Shown: positions 7,795-15,751 of the stretch, one piece after another
Layout of the letters: each line of letters opens with the position of its first letter
Position numbering within the stretch: position 1 is the stretch's first letter
Origin: an uncultured Pseudomonadota bacterium
GTDB lineage: Bacteria; Pseudomonadota; Gammaproteobacteria; Burkholderiales; Thiobacillaceae
DNA length: 37,804 bases
NCBI GenBank assembly: GCA_903835655.1
Contig: CAILNT010000048.1
Coordinates: 1 to 37,804, forward strand
Direction: 5' to 3'
The notes under the pieces: model-generated
The model's database searches: none
The model's input: the letters and a program-made list of their open reading frames with translations, nothing else
Told to the model about the DNA's origin: nothing
Made by a program: the position numbers and the translations under genes

Positions 7795-8550
7795 ATGAAA
7801 AAGAGCTGGGTAACCTGGGTTGGTGTAGCCGCATTTTCTTGCATTGGCTTGGGTGTTACGGGTGCCCATGCAACATTGCTCGTGGATCGTGGGCTGCCCA
7901 CCAGCAATCTGAACGATGCCGCGGGTGCAAACCGTAGCAATGTCGCCTGGGCCGATGGTTCCACCACCTTGTCGATAGGCGATAACTTCACGCTGGGCGG
8001 GTCCGGTGTCGTCGATGACATCCGCGTCTGGGTGGTTTCAAGCGCCACGAGTTCGTTTGCGAACAATGCGTTTCAGCTTTGGCTAGGCATCGATACCGGC
8101 TCTAGCTCGTCCGTGGCCCAGTTGGCCAACTCGACGTCGGTCATTTCCGTGACTTACAGTGACGCTTCCTCGTACCAGGGAAGTACGGGCAATATTTTAA
8201 ATATTTACCAAGTCGACTTTGGCAACCTCAATCTGGCCGAGTCCGCAGGCACCTACGCCTTCGGCGTTTCTGGGCCCAGCAGCTCCGGTCTTACGACCCC
8301 ATATCTGAGTGCTTCGAACGGACCCTTGAGCGGTTCGCCGCAGATGGGGGACGACGGTATCATCTACGGGTTCACCTCCGCCGGCGCGATGGACACCAGC
8401 AACGGTTATCCGTGGAGCAGCATCGCCGGATGGGACAAGTCCAGCGACATCAATGTCCAAGTCTATGGAACGGTTCCCGAGCCCGCCTCGCTTGCTCTTC
8501 TCGGTCTCGGACTTGCCGGCCTTGGGTTCAGCAGGTTCAAGAAGGCGTAG
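7795..8550 (+). CDS. PEP-CTERM sorting-domain protein (exported, extracellular)
   Basis: This 251-residue exported protein has a classical signal peptide (MKKSWVTWVGVAAFSCIGLG, cleavage after AHA). Its Ser/Thr/Gly-rich body is predicted to be beta-structured. The C-terminal PEP-CTERM signal is VPEPASLALLGLGLAGLGF followed by the basic tail SRFKKA. PEP-CTERM proteins are processed by an exosortase in the inner membrane and are often tied to exopolysaccharide or floc formation. I do not recognise the body domain. ATG at 7795 is chosen because AGGGGGG lies 6 bases upstream; a TTG two codons earlier is less likely. The gene stands alone and converges on rlmD with a 2-base gap. Its exosortase must be encoded elsewhere. 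Confidence 0.9.
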   Translation: MKKSWVTWVGVAAFSCIGLGVTGAHATLLVDRGLPTSNLNDAAGANRSNVAWADGSTTLSIGDNFTLGGSGVVDDIRVWVVSSATSSFANNAFQLWLGIDTGSSSSVAQLANSTSVISVTYSDASSYQGSTGNILNIYQVDFGNLNLAESAGTYAFGVSGPSSSGLTTPYLSASNGPLSGSPQMGDDGIIYGFTSAGAMDTSNGYPWSSIAGWDKSSDINVQVYGTVPEPASLALLGLGLAGLGFSRFKKA

Positions 8551-8552
8551 AT

Positions 8553-9854
8553 TCAGCGTTCGAACAGGGCGATGGACTCCACGTGCGCGGTGTGCGGGAA
8601 CATGTTGGCAACCCCGGCTGCGGCCAGGAGGTAACCCTTCTGATGGACCAGGATCGCGGCGTCGCGCGCGAGTGTGGCCGGGCTGCACGAGACGTAGACG
8701 ATGCGATGCGGCGCGCCGCTGTCCGGCAGGGACTTGACCAACTCGACGGCGCCGTCGCGCGGCGGGTCGATCAGAATCTTGTCGAAGTTGCCTAACTCCG
8801 CATAGCTTTCCGCGGTGATCTGGAACAGGTCGGCGACGCGGAAGCGGGCATGCGTGGCGAGGCCATTGAGGGCGGCATTTTCGCCGCCGCGTTTCACCAG
8901 CCCGGCCGCGCCTTCGATGCCCAGTACCTGGGCGCCGCGGCGGGCGATGGGCAGGGTGAAATTGCCCAGACCGCAGAAGAAGTCGGCGATGCGCTCTCCC
9001 GCCTTCGGGTCCAGCAGGGACATGGCGCGACGCACCAGCATGGCGTTGACGTCCTGATTGACCTGGGTGAATTCGGTGGGCTTGAACGGCATGACCAGAT
9101 CGAATTCAGGCAGACGGTAATCCAGTGCCGGAGCGTCCAGCGGGTGGAACGGGACCGCGGTGTCCGGCCCCTTGGATTGCAGCCAGAACTGGACGCCATG
9201 GGTGTCGGCGAAAGCGCGTAGCCGCGCTTCGTCCGGCGCGGAGGGCGGGTCCATCACGCGCAACACCAACACATCCACCGTGTCCCCCGCGGCCAGCTCG
9301 ATCTGGGGCAGGCGCTCGCGGATGCTCAAGCCCTCCACCAGCGTGCGTAGGTGCGGCAACAGCGCGGAGATGCGTTGCGGCAGTACCTCGCAGCCGCTCA
9401 TGTCCGCCACGAAACTGCTGCGCCGCTCGTGAAAGCCCACCAGCACGCCGCCCTTCTTCGCCACGTAGCGTACCGACAGGCGCGCGCGCCGCCGATAACC
9501 CCAGGTCGGCCCGTGGATGGGGGAGAGCATGATCTCCGGTTTCACTCGGCCGATGTGCGCGAAACAGTCTTCCAGCACCCGTTGTTTCGCCGCTACCTGC
9601 GCGCCTTCGTCCAGATGTTGGTGGGAGCAGCCGCCGCAGATGCCGAACCAGCGGCAACGCGCGGTCACGCGAAAAGGGCTGGACCGGAGTATCTCGCCGG
9701 CCTGTGCCTGCTCGAAACCGGGTTTCTTGCGGTAGCTGCTGTAGCGCACGAGTTCGCCAGGCAGAGCGCCCTCGACGAAGAGGGTCTTGCCCTCGAAATG
9801 GCCGATACCACGGCCTTCGTGGTCCAGGGATTCGATGAGGAGGGGTTCAGACAT
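8553..9854 (-). CDS. rlmD: 23S rRNA (uracil-1939-C5)-methyltransferase RlmD
   Basis: RlmD methylates U1939 of 23S rRNA with S-adenosylmethionine and carries a [4Fe-4S] cluster. The 433-residue protein has an N-terminal TRAM RNA-binding domain (residues 1-60) and the cluster cysteines in [10 protein letters not shown] plus a fourth in MSGCEVLP. Downstream are the SAM-binding FFCGLGNF, the base-binding LIDPPRDGA and the catalytic cysteine in [17 protein letters not shown] at 9852-9854 ([11 protein letters not shown]) is preferred to a TTG seven codons upstream, because the family begins at this point. Its transcription diverges from the FKBP gene. Confidence 0.95.
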   Translation of the reverse strand: MSEPLLIESLDHEGRGIGHFEGKTLFVEGALPGELVRYSSYRKKPGFEQAQAGEILRSSPFRVTARCRWFGICGGCSHQHLDEGAQVAAKQRVLEDCFAHIGRVKPEIMLSPIHGPTWGYRRRARLSVRYVAKKGGVLVGFHERRSSFVADMSGCEVLPQRISALLPHLRTLVEGLSIRERLPQIELAAGDTVDVLVLRVMDPPSAPDEARLRAFADTHGVQFWLQSKGPDTAVPFHPLDAPALDYRLPEFDLVMPFKPTEFTQVNQDVNAMLVRRAMSLLDPKAGERIADFFCGLGNFTLPIARRGAQVLGIEGAAGLVKRGGENAALNGLATHARFRVADLFQITAESYAELGNFDKILIDPPRDGAVELVKSLPDSGAPHRIVYVSCSPATLARDAAILVHQKGYLLAAAGVANMFPHTAHVESIALFER

Positions 9855-9991
9855 AAAAGCAGGTTCAAGGTTCAAGGGGCAAGGAGCGGGATTGTCGCAG
9901 AGAGGCCGGCCGGCCGGCTTGCAATTGATGAATACGTCGCCATCTGCCGCGCTGGTCGTCCCGTGTCGGGGCGCTTTATCCAGGAGACGTC

Positions 9992-10315
9992 ATGAGTTTG
10001 ATCATCGAAGAACTGAGCGTGGGCGAGGGTGTGGAGGCGGTTGTGGGCAAGCAGGTGAGCGTGCATTACACCGGCTGGTTGACCGATGGAACCAAGTTTG
10101 ATTCCAGCCTGGATCGTAACGACCCCTTCGATTTCCCGCTCGGGCGCGGCCATGTGATTCGCGGCTGGGACGAGGGTGTGGCCGGCATGAAAGTGGGCGG
10201 CAAGCGCAAACTGACGATCCCGCCGGAAATGGGCTACGGCGCGCGCGGCGCCGGCGGCGTGATTCCGCCCAATGCAACCCTGGTGTTCGAGGTGGAACTG
10301 CTGGGCGTGAAGTAA
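9992..10315 (+). CDS. FKBP-type peptidyl-prolyl cis-trans isomerase
   Basis: This single-domain 107-residue FKBP isomerises Xaa-Pro bonds and has no signal peptide, so it is probably cytoplasmic. The fold is evident from [20 protein letters not shown], the [18 protein letters not shown] core with the binding-pocket Trp, then [11 protein letters not shown] and the final strand [11 protein letters not shown]. The start has a CAGGAGACGTC ribosome binding site. It stands alone, divergent from rlmD, and is followed by a hairpin. Confidence 0.94.
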   Translation: MSLIIEELSVGEGVEAVVGKQVSVHYTGWLTDGTKFDSSLDRNDPFDFPLGRGHVIRGWDEGVAGMKVGGKRKLTIPPEMGYGARGAGGVIPPNATLVFEVELLGVK

Positions 10316-10322
10316 AGCCGGG

Positions 10323-10345
10323 GCCCCCTTCCCAAAGAAGGGGGC
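10323..10345 (+). terminator. Hairpin after the FKBP gene (possible terminator)
   Basis: GCCCCCTT and AAGGGGGC form a perfect 8-bp stem around the 7-base loop CCCAAAG, 7 bases after the stop. There is no T-tract, so it may be a transcript-end or stability hairpin serving two converging genes rather than a classical terminator. Confidence 0.45.
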
Positions 10346-10352
10346 GCTACGC

Positions 10353-11852
10353 CTACTTCGTCCCCTTCACCCGCTTCAGGCCCGCTTCGATGCGGTCGCA
10401 CAGGGTTTTGATCACCTGGATGCGGGCGTGGTACTTGTCGTTCGCTGGCACCAGCGTCCAGGGGGCGAGGTCACTGCTGGTCCGGTCCACCATGTCGCAC
10501 ACGGCTTGCTCGTAGTCGGTCCAGCGGTCGCGGTTGCGCCAGTCCTCGTCGGTGATCTTGTAGTGCTTGAAGCCGGTTTGCTCGCGTTCCTTGAAGCGCT
10601 TCAACTGTTCGTCGGCGCTGATGGAGAGCCAGAACTTCACCACGACGATGCCGTACTCGGCCAACTGCGTCTCGAATTCGTTGATCTCGTTGTAGGCGCG
10701 CAGCCAGTCGTATTCCGAGCAGTAACCTTCCACCCGTTCCACCAGCACCCGCCCGTACCAGGAGCGGTCGAAGATGGCCAGACGGCCGCGCCTGGGGGCG
10801 TGGCGCCAGAAGCGCCACAAGTAGGGCTGGGCTTTTTCTTCGTCGGTGGGTGCCGCGATGGGGATGACCTGACACATGCGCGCGTCCAGGGCGCCGGTCA
10901 CGCGACGGATGCTGCCGCCCTTGCCGGCGGCGTCATTGCCTTCGAATACGGCGATGACCGAGATCTTCTTGAAGCGTGGGTCGCGGGTGAGCACGTTGAG
11001 GCGGCCCTGGTATTCCTCCAGTTTCCTCTCGTAGTCCGACTTGTCCAGTTTCTGGGCTAGGTCGAGGGACTTGAGGATGTGCAGATTGTCCACCCGCGGC
11101 AGGTTGGGCAGGGATGGGATGGAGTGGCTGGGGTTGTGCACGCTGTTGAGGCGCAAGCGCATGGCTTCGAGCACGATCTTGCCCAGCATCAGGCTGCGGT
11201 AGCGCTCGTCGCTGCCTTCGATGATGTACCAGGGCGCCTGGGCGCTGCTGGTCAGGCGCAGAGCTTCGGCGCTGGTCTTGCGGAATTTATCGTAGAGGCT
11301 GAAGTGGTGCCAGTCGCGCTCGGTGACCCGCCAGCGGGTGCGCGGATCCTTTTCCAGGGCCTTGAGGCGCTTTTCCTGGATTGGCTTGGATAGGTGGAAC
11401 CAGAACTTGAGGATCAGGGCGCCTTCGTCGGACAGCATCTTCTCGAAGCGTACGTTGCCTTCCATGGACTCTTCCAGGTCCACCTTGCGAGTCTTGCCGT
11501 AGACCCGGTCGAGCAGCGGGATGCTGTACCAGGAGCCCTGGAAGATGCCGATCTTGCCGTGGGGAGGGAGGGCGCGCCAGAAGCGCCACATGGGGGGGCG
11601 GTCGAGTTCCTCGTCGGAGGGGGCCCCCATGCCATGGGTCTCGATGTGGCGCGGGTCCAGCCATTCGTTGAGCAGGTGGACCGACTCGCTGCGGCCGCCA
11701 CCGTCGACGCCGCTGACGATGATGACGACCTGGAAGCCGCGCTTCCTGACCAGTTCATCCTGGATGTCGAGCAAGGCCTCGCGCAAGGCGGGCAGTTCCC
11801 TCTCGTAGGTTTCCTTGTCGACCTTGTGGCCGATTTCGGCGGATTCGAACAT
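10353..11852 (-). CDS. pap: Polyphosphate:AMP phosphotransferase (tandem PPK2)
   Basis: The enzyme transfers phosphate from polyphosphate to AMP, giving ADP. The 499-residue protein consists of two PPK2 domains, the layout of class II PPK2 (Pap). The C-terminal domain has an intact P-loop (VFEGNDAAGKGGSIRR, about residue 305) and the lid/Walker B region FDRSWYGRVLVERVEG. The N-terminal domain has the degenerate versions SGVDGGGRSES near residue 47 and FQGSWYSIPLLDRVYG, with the P-loop lysine replaced. This asymmetry is normal for the family. AMP is the product of APS-dependent sulfite oxidation run backwards only in some organisms, so a link to sulfur metabolism is speculative. It is the last gene of a leftward run, 49 bases after the TauD-like gene. 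Confidence 0.92.
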   Translation of the reverse strand: MFESAEIGHKVDKETYERELPALREALLDIQDELVRKRGFQVVIIVSGVDGGGRSESVHLLNEWLDPRHIETHGMGAPSDEELDRPPMWRFWRALPPHGKIGIFQGSWYSIPLLDRVYGKTRKVDLEESMEGNVRFEKMLSDEGALILKFWFHLSKPIQEKRLKALEKDPRTRWRVTERDWHHFSLYDKFRKTSAEALRLTSSAQAPWYIIEGSDERYRSLMLGKIVLEAMRLRLNSVHNPSHSIPSLPNLPRVDNLHILKSLDLAQKLDKSDYERKLEEYQGRLNVLTRDPRFKKISVIAVFEGNDAAGKGGSIRRVTGALDARMCQVIPIAAPTDEEKAQPYLWRFWRHAPRRGRLAIFDRSWYGRVLVERVEGYCSEYDWLRAYNEINEFETQLAEYGIVVVKFWLSISADEQLKRFKEREQTGFKHYKITDEDWRNRDRWTDYEQAVCDMVDRTSSDLAPWTLVPANDKYHARIQVIKTLCDRIEAGLKRVKGTK

Positions 11853-11901
11853 GCTGCGCTCCTGGGATGTCAGCCGGGCTTACCCCAGCTTGATCCGCGC
11901 A

Positions 11902-12795
11902 TTATCCGCGCAAGTGGCTCAAGTGGTCATGATAGCGGGCACGGTAGAGGAGGCGGCGGTGTTCCGCGCGGTCGGAGAAGCCGGTGCGGGTGTGCAGGAC
12001 GTTGTTGCAGAGTACGCCCATGCCGGGCTCCAGCCTCAGGCTGAAAGCGCCGGGCGGGTCTCCGCCCAGCAACGCGTCGAGCGCCTGGACCGCAGCCAGG
12101 GTGGGGGCATCCTGTTTCCAGGCGATGCTCTTGGTGCGCGCGGTGTAGCGTAAATGCAAACGGCCGTCTTCCACCGCGAAGGCGGGACCGGGCTCGTCGG
12201 GGCGGGCGATGCCGTTCGCGTCGACCCGGGCCGGGATGGTCATGGCGTCCGGGGCCATGAGCGCGCGGATGTGCGCGGGATCGGCGTCGCGCAGGGCGAT
12301 GTAGGCCAGTTCGTGGTCGTAGAGATCGTTGCTACCGCCCGTGTCGGCGGCGCGCACGCAATGCAGCGCCATCGCCCAGATGCGCCGCTTGGGCGGGTTG
12401 TAGTAGCCATCGGTATGCCAGCGGATGCGGTGATGGGTGTAAGGGATGAATTCGCCGCGTTTCTGCCCGTCCTCCTCGTGCGGCGTGAGGCTGGAAATGC
12501 CGTCCTCGTCCGCCAGCCAGTTGGCATCGAGATGGGTCAGGCCGAATTGCGCCGACAGCTGCCTCACGGCTTCCTTGTCCTCGGTTTCACCCAGGCGGGT
12601 GCGGTAGACCACCACGTTGGTCTTGACGATGCGCTGCCATAGGGCCTGGTATTCGGCGACCGTGAGTTCGCGCGGATCGCTCAATTCGACGATGAGGTCT
12701 TCGCTGCGACTGGGGTAATCCGCCAGTTTGGCCGCCCGCCAAGCCTGATAGCCGGCGCTGTTGTCGGGATGGAAGGGGGACGTCGTGGGGATCAT
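11902..12795 (-). CDS. TauD/TfdA-family Fe(II)/2-oxoglutarate dioxygenase
   Basis: This 297-residue protein belongs to the TauD/TfdA superfamily, which uses Fe(II), 2-oxoglutarate and O2. The iron ligands appear as His and Asp in IRWHTDGYYNPP (about residue 137) and the distal His in CNNVLHTRTGF (about residue 265). The 2-oxoglutarate-binding Arg lies in RRLLYRARYHD. Members oxidise taurine, alkyl sulfates, sulfonates and many other substrates, and I cannot assign the substrate here. I chose ATG at 12793-12795 (MIPTTSPFHPDN) because GGAG lies just upstream; a GTG/ATG start 11 codons earlier would put repeat DNA into the protein. The location beside sulfur genes makes an organosulfur substrate possible but unproven. 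Confidence 0.82.
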   Translation of the reverse strand: MIPTTSPFHPDNSAGYQAWRAAKLADYPSRSEDLIVELSDPRELTVAEYQALWQRIVKTNVVVYRTRLGETEDKEAVRQLSAQFGLTHLDANWLADEDGISSLTPHEEDGQKRGEFIPYTHHRIRWHTDGYYNPPKRRIWAMALHCVRAADTGGSNDLYDHELAYIALRDADPAHIRALMAPDAMTIPARVDANGIARPDEPGPAFAVEDGRLHLRYTARTKSIAWKQDAPTLAAVQALDALLGGDPPGAFSLRLEPGMGVLCNNVLHTRTGFSDRAEHRRLLYRARYHDHLSHLRG

Positions 12796-12827
12796 CTTGT
12801 TCTCCGCAGGTGGGGTTGGCGTCAGCA

Positions 12828-12872
12828 TAACCCGACATCATCCGCTGTCGGGTTACGCGCCGCTAACCCGAC
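12828..12872. repeat. REP-like element, family C
   Basis: TAACCCGAC (12828-12836) is followed by its inverse GTCGGGTTA (12847-12855) and a second direct copy, TAACCCGAC (12864-12872). The first two can pair as a 9-bp hairpin with a 10-base loop. It occupies most of the gap between the TauD-like gene and the gene upstream. Confidence 0.6.
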
Positions 12873-12891
12873 CTACATGGCTGCTTACCGT

Positions 12892-13473
12892 CTACGGATT
12901 AGCGCCTACCGGGTAGAACCCGTCCACGCTCTTCTTCACCGTGCCCATCATTTCGGGCATCTCGATGTCCATGACCTGATCCTGGATCCAGGTCTGGTCG
13001 GATCGTTCCATGACTTCGCGGATTTGCAAGGAGAGGAAGCGCAGCGCGGGAAAGCTGGCCTTTTCTTCGGGGAAAACGAATTCCGAGTAGTCGACCATGC
13101 GCCGGTTGATCAACTCGATGAAACCGGCCTGGTGGTCGTAGTCTGGATCTTTCTGGCCATCGGAAAATTCCAGGATGTTCTGTTCCATGATCTCGGCCAG
13201 GCGCACGCCCACCGCACTGACCAAATCCTGGCGCTGTTCGTCCTCCATGCGGTTGAAGGCGAGGCGGTCGACGTAATGGAGGAGAAAACAGGCCAGTTCG
13301 GCGATGATGCGAAAGCCGCGCTGGGGCGTGATGATGTCGTAGTCGGCGTGGGACAGGTTGTCGATACAACGATCGGACAAACGCCAGATGGTCGAGGCGA
13401 GCACGGTGGCGACCTCGGCGGGATCGCGTTGCTCGCCTTCCTTCTTGAACCAGGTGGTCTTGATGCGTAGCAT
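12892..13473 (-). CDS. Conserved-looking hypothetical protein (193 aa), function unknown
   Basis: I do not recognise this protein. It starts MLRIKTTWFKKEGEQRDPAE at ATG 13471-13473, with AAGGAA 8 bases upstream. The frame extends far upstream but only as a shadow of the sulfurtransferase gene. The sequence is rich in charged helices (EVATVLASTIWRLSDRCIDN, FRIIAELACFLLHYVDRLA, LRFLSLQIREVMERSD) and has no signal peptide, membrane segment or nucleotide-binding motif. It reads as a soluble helical cytoplasmic protein. It sits 16 bases after the sulfurtransferase stop, so it is probably cotranscribed with it, and this suggests a role in sulfur handling. That is inference from position only. Confidence 0.75.
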   Translation of the reverse strand: MLRIKTTWFKKEGEQRDPAEVATVLASTIWRLSDRCIDNLSHADYDIITPQRGFRIIAELACFLLHYVDRLAFNRMEDEQRQDLVSAVGVRLAEIMEQNILEFSDGQKDPDYDHQAGFIELINRRMVDYSEFVFPEEKASFPALRFLSLQIREVMERSDQTWIQDQVMDIEMPEMMGTVKKSVDGFYPVGANP

Positions 13474-13489
13474 GCGGATTTCCTTGTGC

Positions 13490-14338
13490 TTACTCGCCGG
13501 TGGCGACGGGTCTTGCGGGATCGCGTATCCATTCGCTCCACGAGCCTGGATAGAGCCGCGAGCCGGACAGTCCGGCGACTTCCATCGCCAGCAGGTTGTG
13601 GCAGGCGGTGACGCCGGAGCCGCAGGAATGGATGACCTGCCAGGGCGCGCGGCCATGCAACAGCGTCTGGTAATTCTCGCGCAGGGCCTCGGGCGGCAGG
13701 AAGGTGCCGTCGATGTCGAGGTTTTCGTCGAACGGCCAGTTGACGGAGCCTGGAATATGTCCGGCGACGGGGTCGAGCGGCTCGTATTCACCGCTGAAAC
13801 GACGGTCGGGACGGGCATCGATGATCAGGGCATCGCCCGTTTGCGAGGCGCGCAGCACATCATCGACATGGGCGATCTGGCTGGGTTCCGCAAGGCAGAC
13901 AAATTGCGCCTTGCCAGGCTGCGACTGGCTCGCCGTGAGCGGCCGCTGTTCCTTGCGCCACTTCGGGTAACCGCCGTCGAGCAGGGCCGCGCCGGGGTGG
14001 CCCAGCCAGCGCAGCATCCACCACAGACGCACGGCCATCGCGCCATAGCTGTCGTCATAGACCACGACCTGCTTGTTGACGCCCACACCCCAGGCGGAAA
14101 GCCTGGTCGCCAGCATGTGCATGTCGGGCAGGGGATGGCGCCCGGAGGTTTCCGTGATCGGCGCGGCCATGTCCTGATCGAGATGGACATAGTGCGCACC
14201 GGGAATGTGATCCTTGAGGTATGCCTGCCTCCCGGCTTCCGGGTCGGTCAGGGTAAAACGGCAATCGAGCACGACCCAGTTGGGTTCGTCGAGATGCGCA
14301 GCGAGGTCTTCGGTGGCGACGAGTGTGCTGATGAACAT
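13490..14338 (-). CDS. sseA: 3-mercaptopyruvate sulfurtransferase-type tandem rhodanese
   Basis: This 282-residue cytoplasmic enzyme has two rhodanese domains. The N-terminal, structural one (about 1-140) contains VVLDCRFTLTDPEAGRQAY, and the catalytic one (about 165-280) ends in WSEWIRDPARPVATGE. The active-site loop CGSGVTACHN is the six-residue version typical of 3-mercaptopyruvate sulfurtransferase, not the CRKGVTA loop of thiosulfate sulfurtransferase. It would move sulfane sulfur from mercaptopyruvate (or thiosulfate) to thiols through a cysteine persulfide. It lies between an RspA-like DsrC homologue and an unknown gene on the same strand, next to dsr, so feeding cytoplasmic persulfide to the Dsr/Tus relay is plausible but unproven. 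Confidence 0.9.
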   Translation of the reverse strand: MFISTLVATEDLAAHLDEPNWVVLDCRFTLTDPEAGRQAYLKDHIPGAHYVHLDQDMAAPITETSGRHPLPDMHMLATRLSAWGVGVNKQVVVYDDSYGAMAVRLWWMLRWLGHPGAALLDGGYPKWRKEQRPLTASQSQPGKAQFVCLAEPSQIAHVDDVLRASQTGDALIIDARPDRRFSGEYEPLDPVAGHIPGSVNWPFDENLDIDGTFLPPEALRENYQTLLHGRAPWQVIHSCGSGVTACHNLLAMEVAGLSGSRLYPGSWSEWIRDPARPVATGE

Positions 14339-14353
14339 GGCTGGCCTTGGTGT

Positions 14354-14426
14354 AGGAGCGTGCTTGCCCGCGATTCACGGCGGTGGCCGACAGGGCGGTC
14401 GCGATGATCGCCGGCAAGCAGGCTCC
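14354..14426. repeat. REP-like imperfect palindrome, family B
   Basis: Left arm 14354-14374 (AGGAGCGTGCTTGCCCGCGA plus T) is the near-perfect inverse of right arm 14406-14426 (ATCGCCGGCAAGCAGGCTCC plus A). The loop contains CGGCGGTGGCCG and shares CGGTGGCC with the element at 7407-7461. It fills the gap between the rspA-like and sseA-like genes. Confidence 0.65.
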
Positions 14427-14432
14427 AGTTCT

Positions 14433-14765
14433 TTAGTACCCGCCCTTGCCGAAAGGCTTGGTCATGCCGGATATCCGGGCTGCCTGGCGAGCGGGCTGGC
14501 TGGGGAAGAGTTCATAGAGCTTCTTCTTCCAGTCGGTGTCGGGATGAAGTTCGTCCAGTTCCGCGACCAGGTTGCGGAAATTCGGGGTGTGACCATCCTC
14601 CCGGTACTTCTCACGCATGAAATTGATGACTTGCCAATGCTCGTCGGTCAGGGTGATTTTCTCGGCCGCGGCGATGATCTCGACGATCTCGTCGCTGAAG
14701 TTGGCTTCCAGCAGAAAGTCCTCTTCGCCGGTTTCCAGTTCCTCACCGTTCAGAATGTAGCTCAC
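14433..14765 (-). CDS. Cysteine-free DsrC/TusE-family paralogue (RspA-like)
   Basis: This 110-residue protein has the DsrC/TusE fold signature: LNGEELETGEEDFL, then TDEHWQVINFMREKYRE, then KKLYELFPSQPARQAARISG and PFGKGGY. It contains no cysteine at all. The position of the first DsrC redox cysteine is Ala (QAARISG against QACKIAG in the dsrC gene of this window), and the penultimate Cys of the C-terminal arm is Gly. It therefore cannot carry persulfide or trisulfide sulfur. DsrC homologues lacking both cysteines have been named RspA and are thought to have regulatory or binding roles. The start is GTG at 14763-14765, with AGGAG placed 7 bases upstream. It lies 51 bases after a Cas6-like gene and could form an operon with it. 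Confidence 0.88.
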   Translation of the reverse strand: MSYILNGEELETGEEDFLLEANFSDEIVEIIAAAEKITLTDEHWQVINFMREKYREDGHTPNFRNLVAELDELHPDTDWKKKLYELFPSQPARQAARISGMTKPFGKGGY

Positions 14766-14816
14766 AGTTTCTCTCCTATTTCACAGGTTGAATAAACACA
14801 TGACCGACGTGGGCGA

Positions 14817-15470
14817 TCAGCCGGCCGACACTTCCTTGATCGACTTGTGCGGTATGAAGATGCCACAGCCCCAGACACGGTGCAGTCCCAGTCCCTGTTC
14901 CTGCACAGCCAGTGAATCCACCAGGCTGAGGTCATGCAACATCAGCGAGTGGCCGCTGATCACCCCGTCGGGCGTCCTCATTTTACGTTGCATCCCCGGT
15001 ATCAGTCCGCACTGGATGCCTCTTTCGTCGAGTAGGCGGCTCACTTCTAGCACGATTTCTGCCTCATCCAGCGAGCCCAGCGTGACCAGGTGGGAATACA
15101 GGGTGCCAAATGGCGTCAGGTTCCGCTCTTTCAAGGCGCCGATTTCCAGGTTTCCAGCACCCGGGTCGATGTGCTTTCCCACCAGAGTGCGCGCGGCTTC
15201 CAGGCAGGCGACGGGAAGTCGCAGCACCAGTTTCACGCGGCGATTGATGACGAGGTTGTCATTGCGCCCGCTCGGTGCTCCATGCACGGGGTGGACGGCT
15301 GCCTCCGCGGTGTCGGCCAGCCAGGGGAGATGGCGCAAGAGCTCGGAGTAGAGTGCCGGACCATGATCGGCGGGGATTTCCGCGCCGGCGAGATCGTAGT
15401 GACAATCCACCACCTTGGGCGTGTATGCATGGTCCTTGACGGCATCCCATTCAGGGTTGAACATGCGCAT
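14817..15470 (-). CDS. Stand-alone Cas6/Cmx6-like endoribonuclease-family protein
   Basis: This 217-residue protein resembles the Cas6/Cmx6 family (type I-MYXAN Cas6). Matching segments are VVDCHYDL, IPADHGPAL with His36 as a possible catalytic residue, LPWLADT, AVHPVHGAPSG, RRVKLVLRLP and the LMLHDLSLVDSLAVQEQGLG stretch. The Gly-rich C-terminal RNA-binding loop reads RVWGCGIFIPHK. Cas6 proteins bind and cut CRISPR repeat RNA, but there is no CRISPR array or other cas gene in this window. It starts 3 bases after the stop of the 79-residue gene, so the two are translationally coupled, and an RspA-like gene follows. I infer a host RNA-binding or RNA-processing role connected with sulfur metabolism. 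An orphan Cas6 serving a distant array is the alternative. Confidence 0.75.
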   Translation of the reverse strand: MRMFNPEWDAVKDHAYTPKVVDCHYDLAGAEIPADHGPALYSELLRHLPWLADTAEAAVHPVHGAPSGRNDNLVINRRVKLVLRLPVACLEAARTLVGKHIDPGAGNLEIGALKERNLTPFGTLYSHLVTLGSLDEAEIVLEVSRLLDERGIQCGLIPGMQRKMRTPDGVISGHSLMLHDLSLVDSLAVQEQGLGLHRVWGCGIFIPHKSIKEVSAG

Positions 15471-15473
15471 GGG

Positions 15474-15713
15474 TCAGTCCTCGGCGGCTGTGGGTAGTTG
15501 TGTCGCCAGTGGTGTGGCCCACTCCGACATGGTTTCCGCCCAGAGCTTCGCGGTGGCGGGGTCGATGTCGAAAATTGTGAAACGCGCGCCCCGTTCCCGG
15601 ATGCGCAGGCGTAGCATCGGCGTCCCGCCGGCTTCGTAGCGGGCCTCCTGCAACTCGATTTCCTGGTTGCCGAAGGGGTTGCGGAATTTGAGGAGGGATG
15701 TGATCTGGTCCAT
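15474..15713 (-). CDS. Small hypothetical protein (79 aa), first gene of the leftward unit
   Basis: I do not recognise a named family. The protein starts MDQITSLLKFRNPFGNQEIE and contains RLRIRERGARFTIFDIDPAT, then a helix (TAKLWAETMSEWATPLA). The first half looks like a short beta-sheet, and there is no signal peptide, cysteine or metal motif. The ATG at 15711-15713 has a poor ribosome binding site. It is coupled to the downstream Cas6-like gene, with 3 bases between stop and start, and its promoter region is shared divergently with dsrA. Conservation of this small gene with its two neighbours would support a common function. Confidence 0.65.
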   Translation of the reverse strand: MDQITSLLKFRNPFGNQEIELQEARYEAGGTPMLRLRIRERGARFTIFDIDPATAKLWAETMSEWATPLATQLPTAAED

Positions 15714-15751
15714 GGGGTGTTAGTATATTCCAATACGTTGATTGTTTGACG

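Noticed and set aside
7653-8066. Minus-strand frame opposite the PEP-CTERM gene
   Set aside because: It has no recognisable domain and overlaps both the sigma-54 promoter and the PEP-CTERM coding region, which has clear signals.
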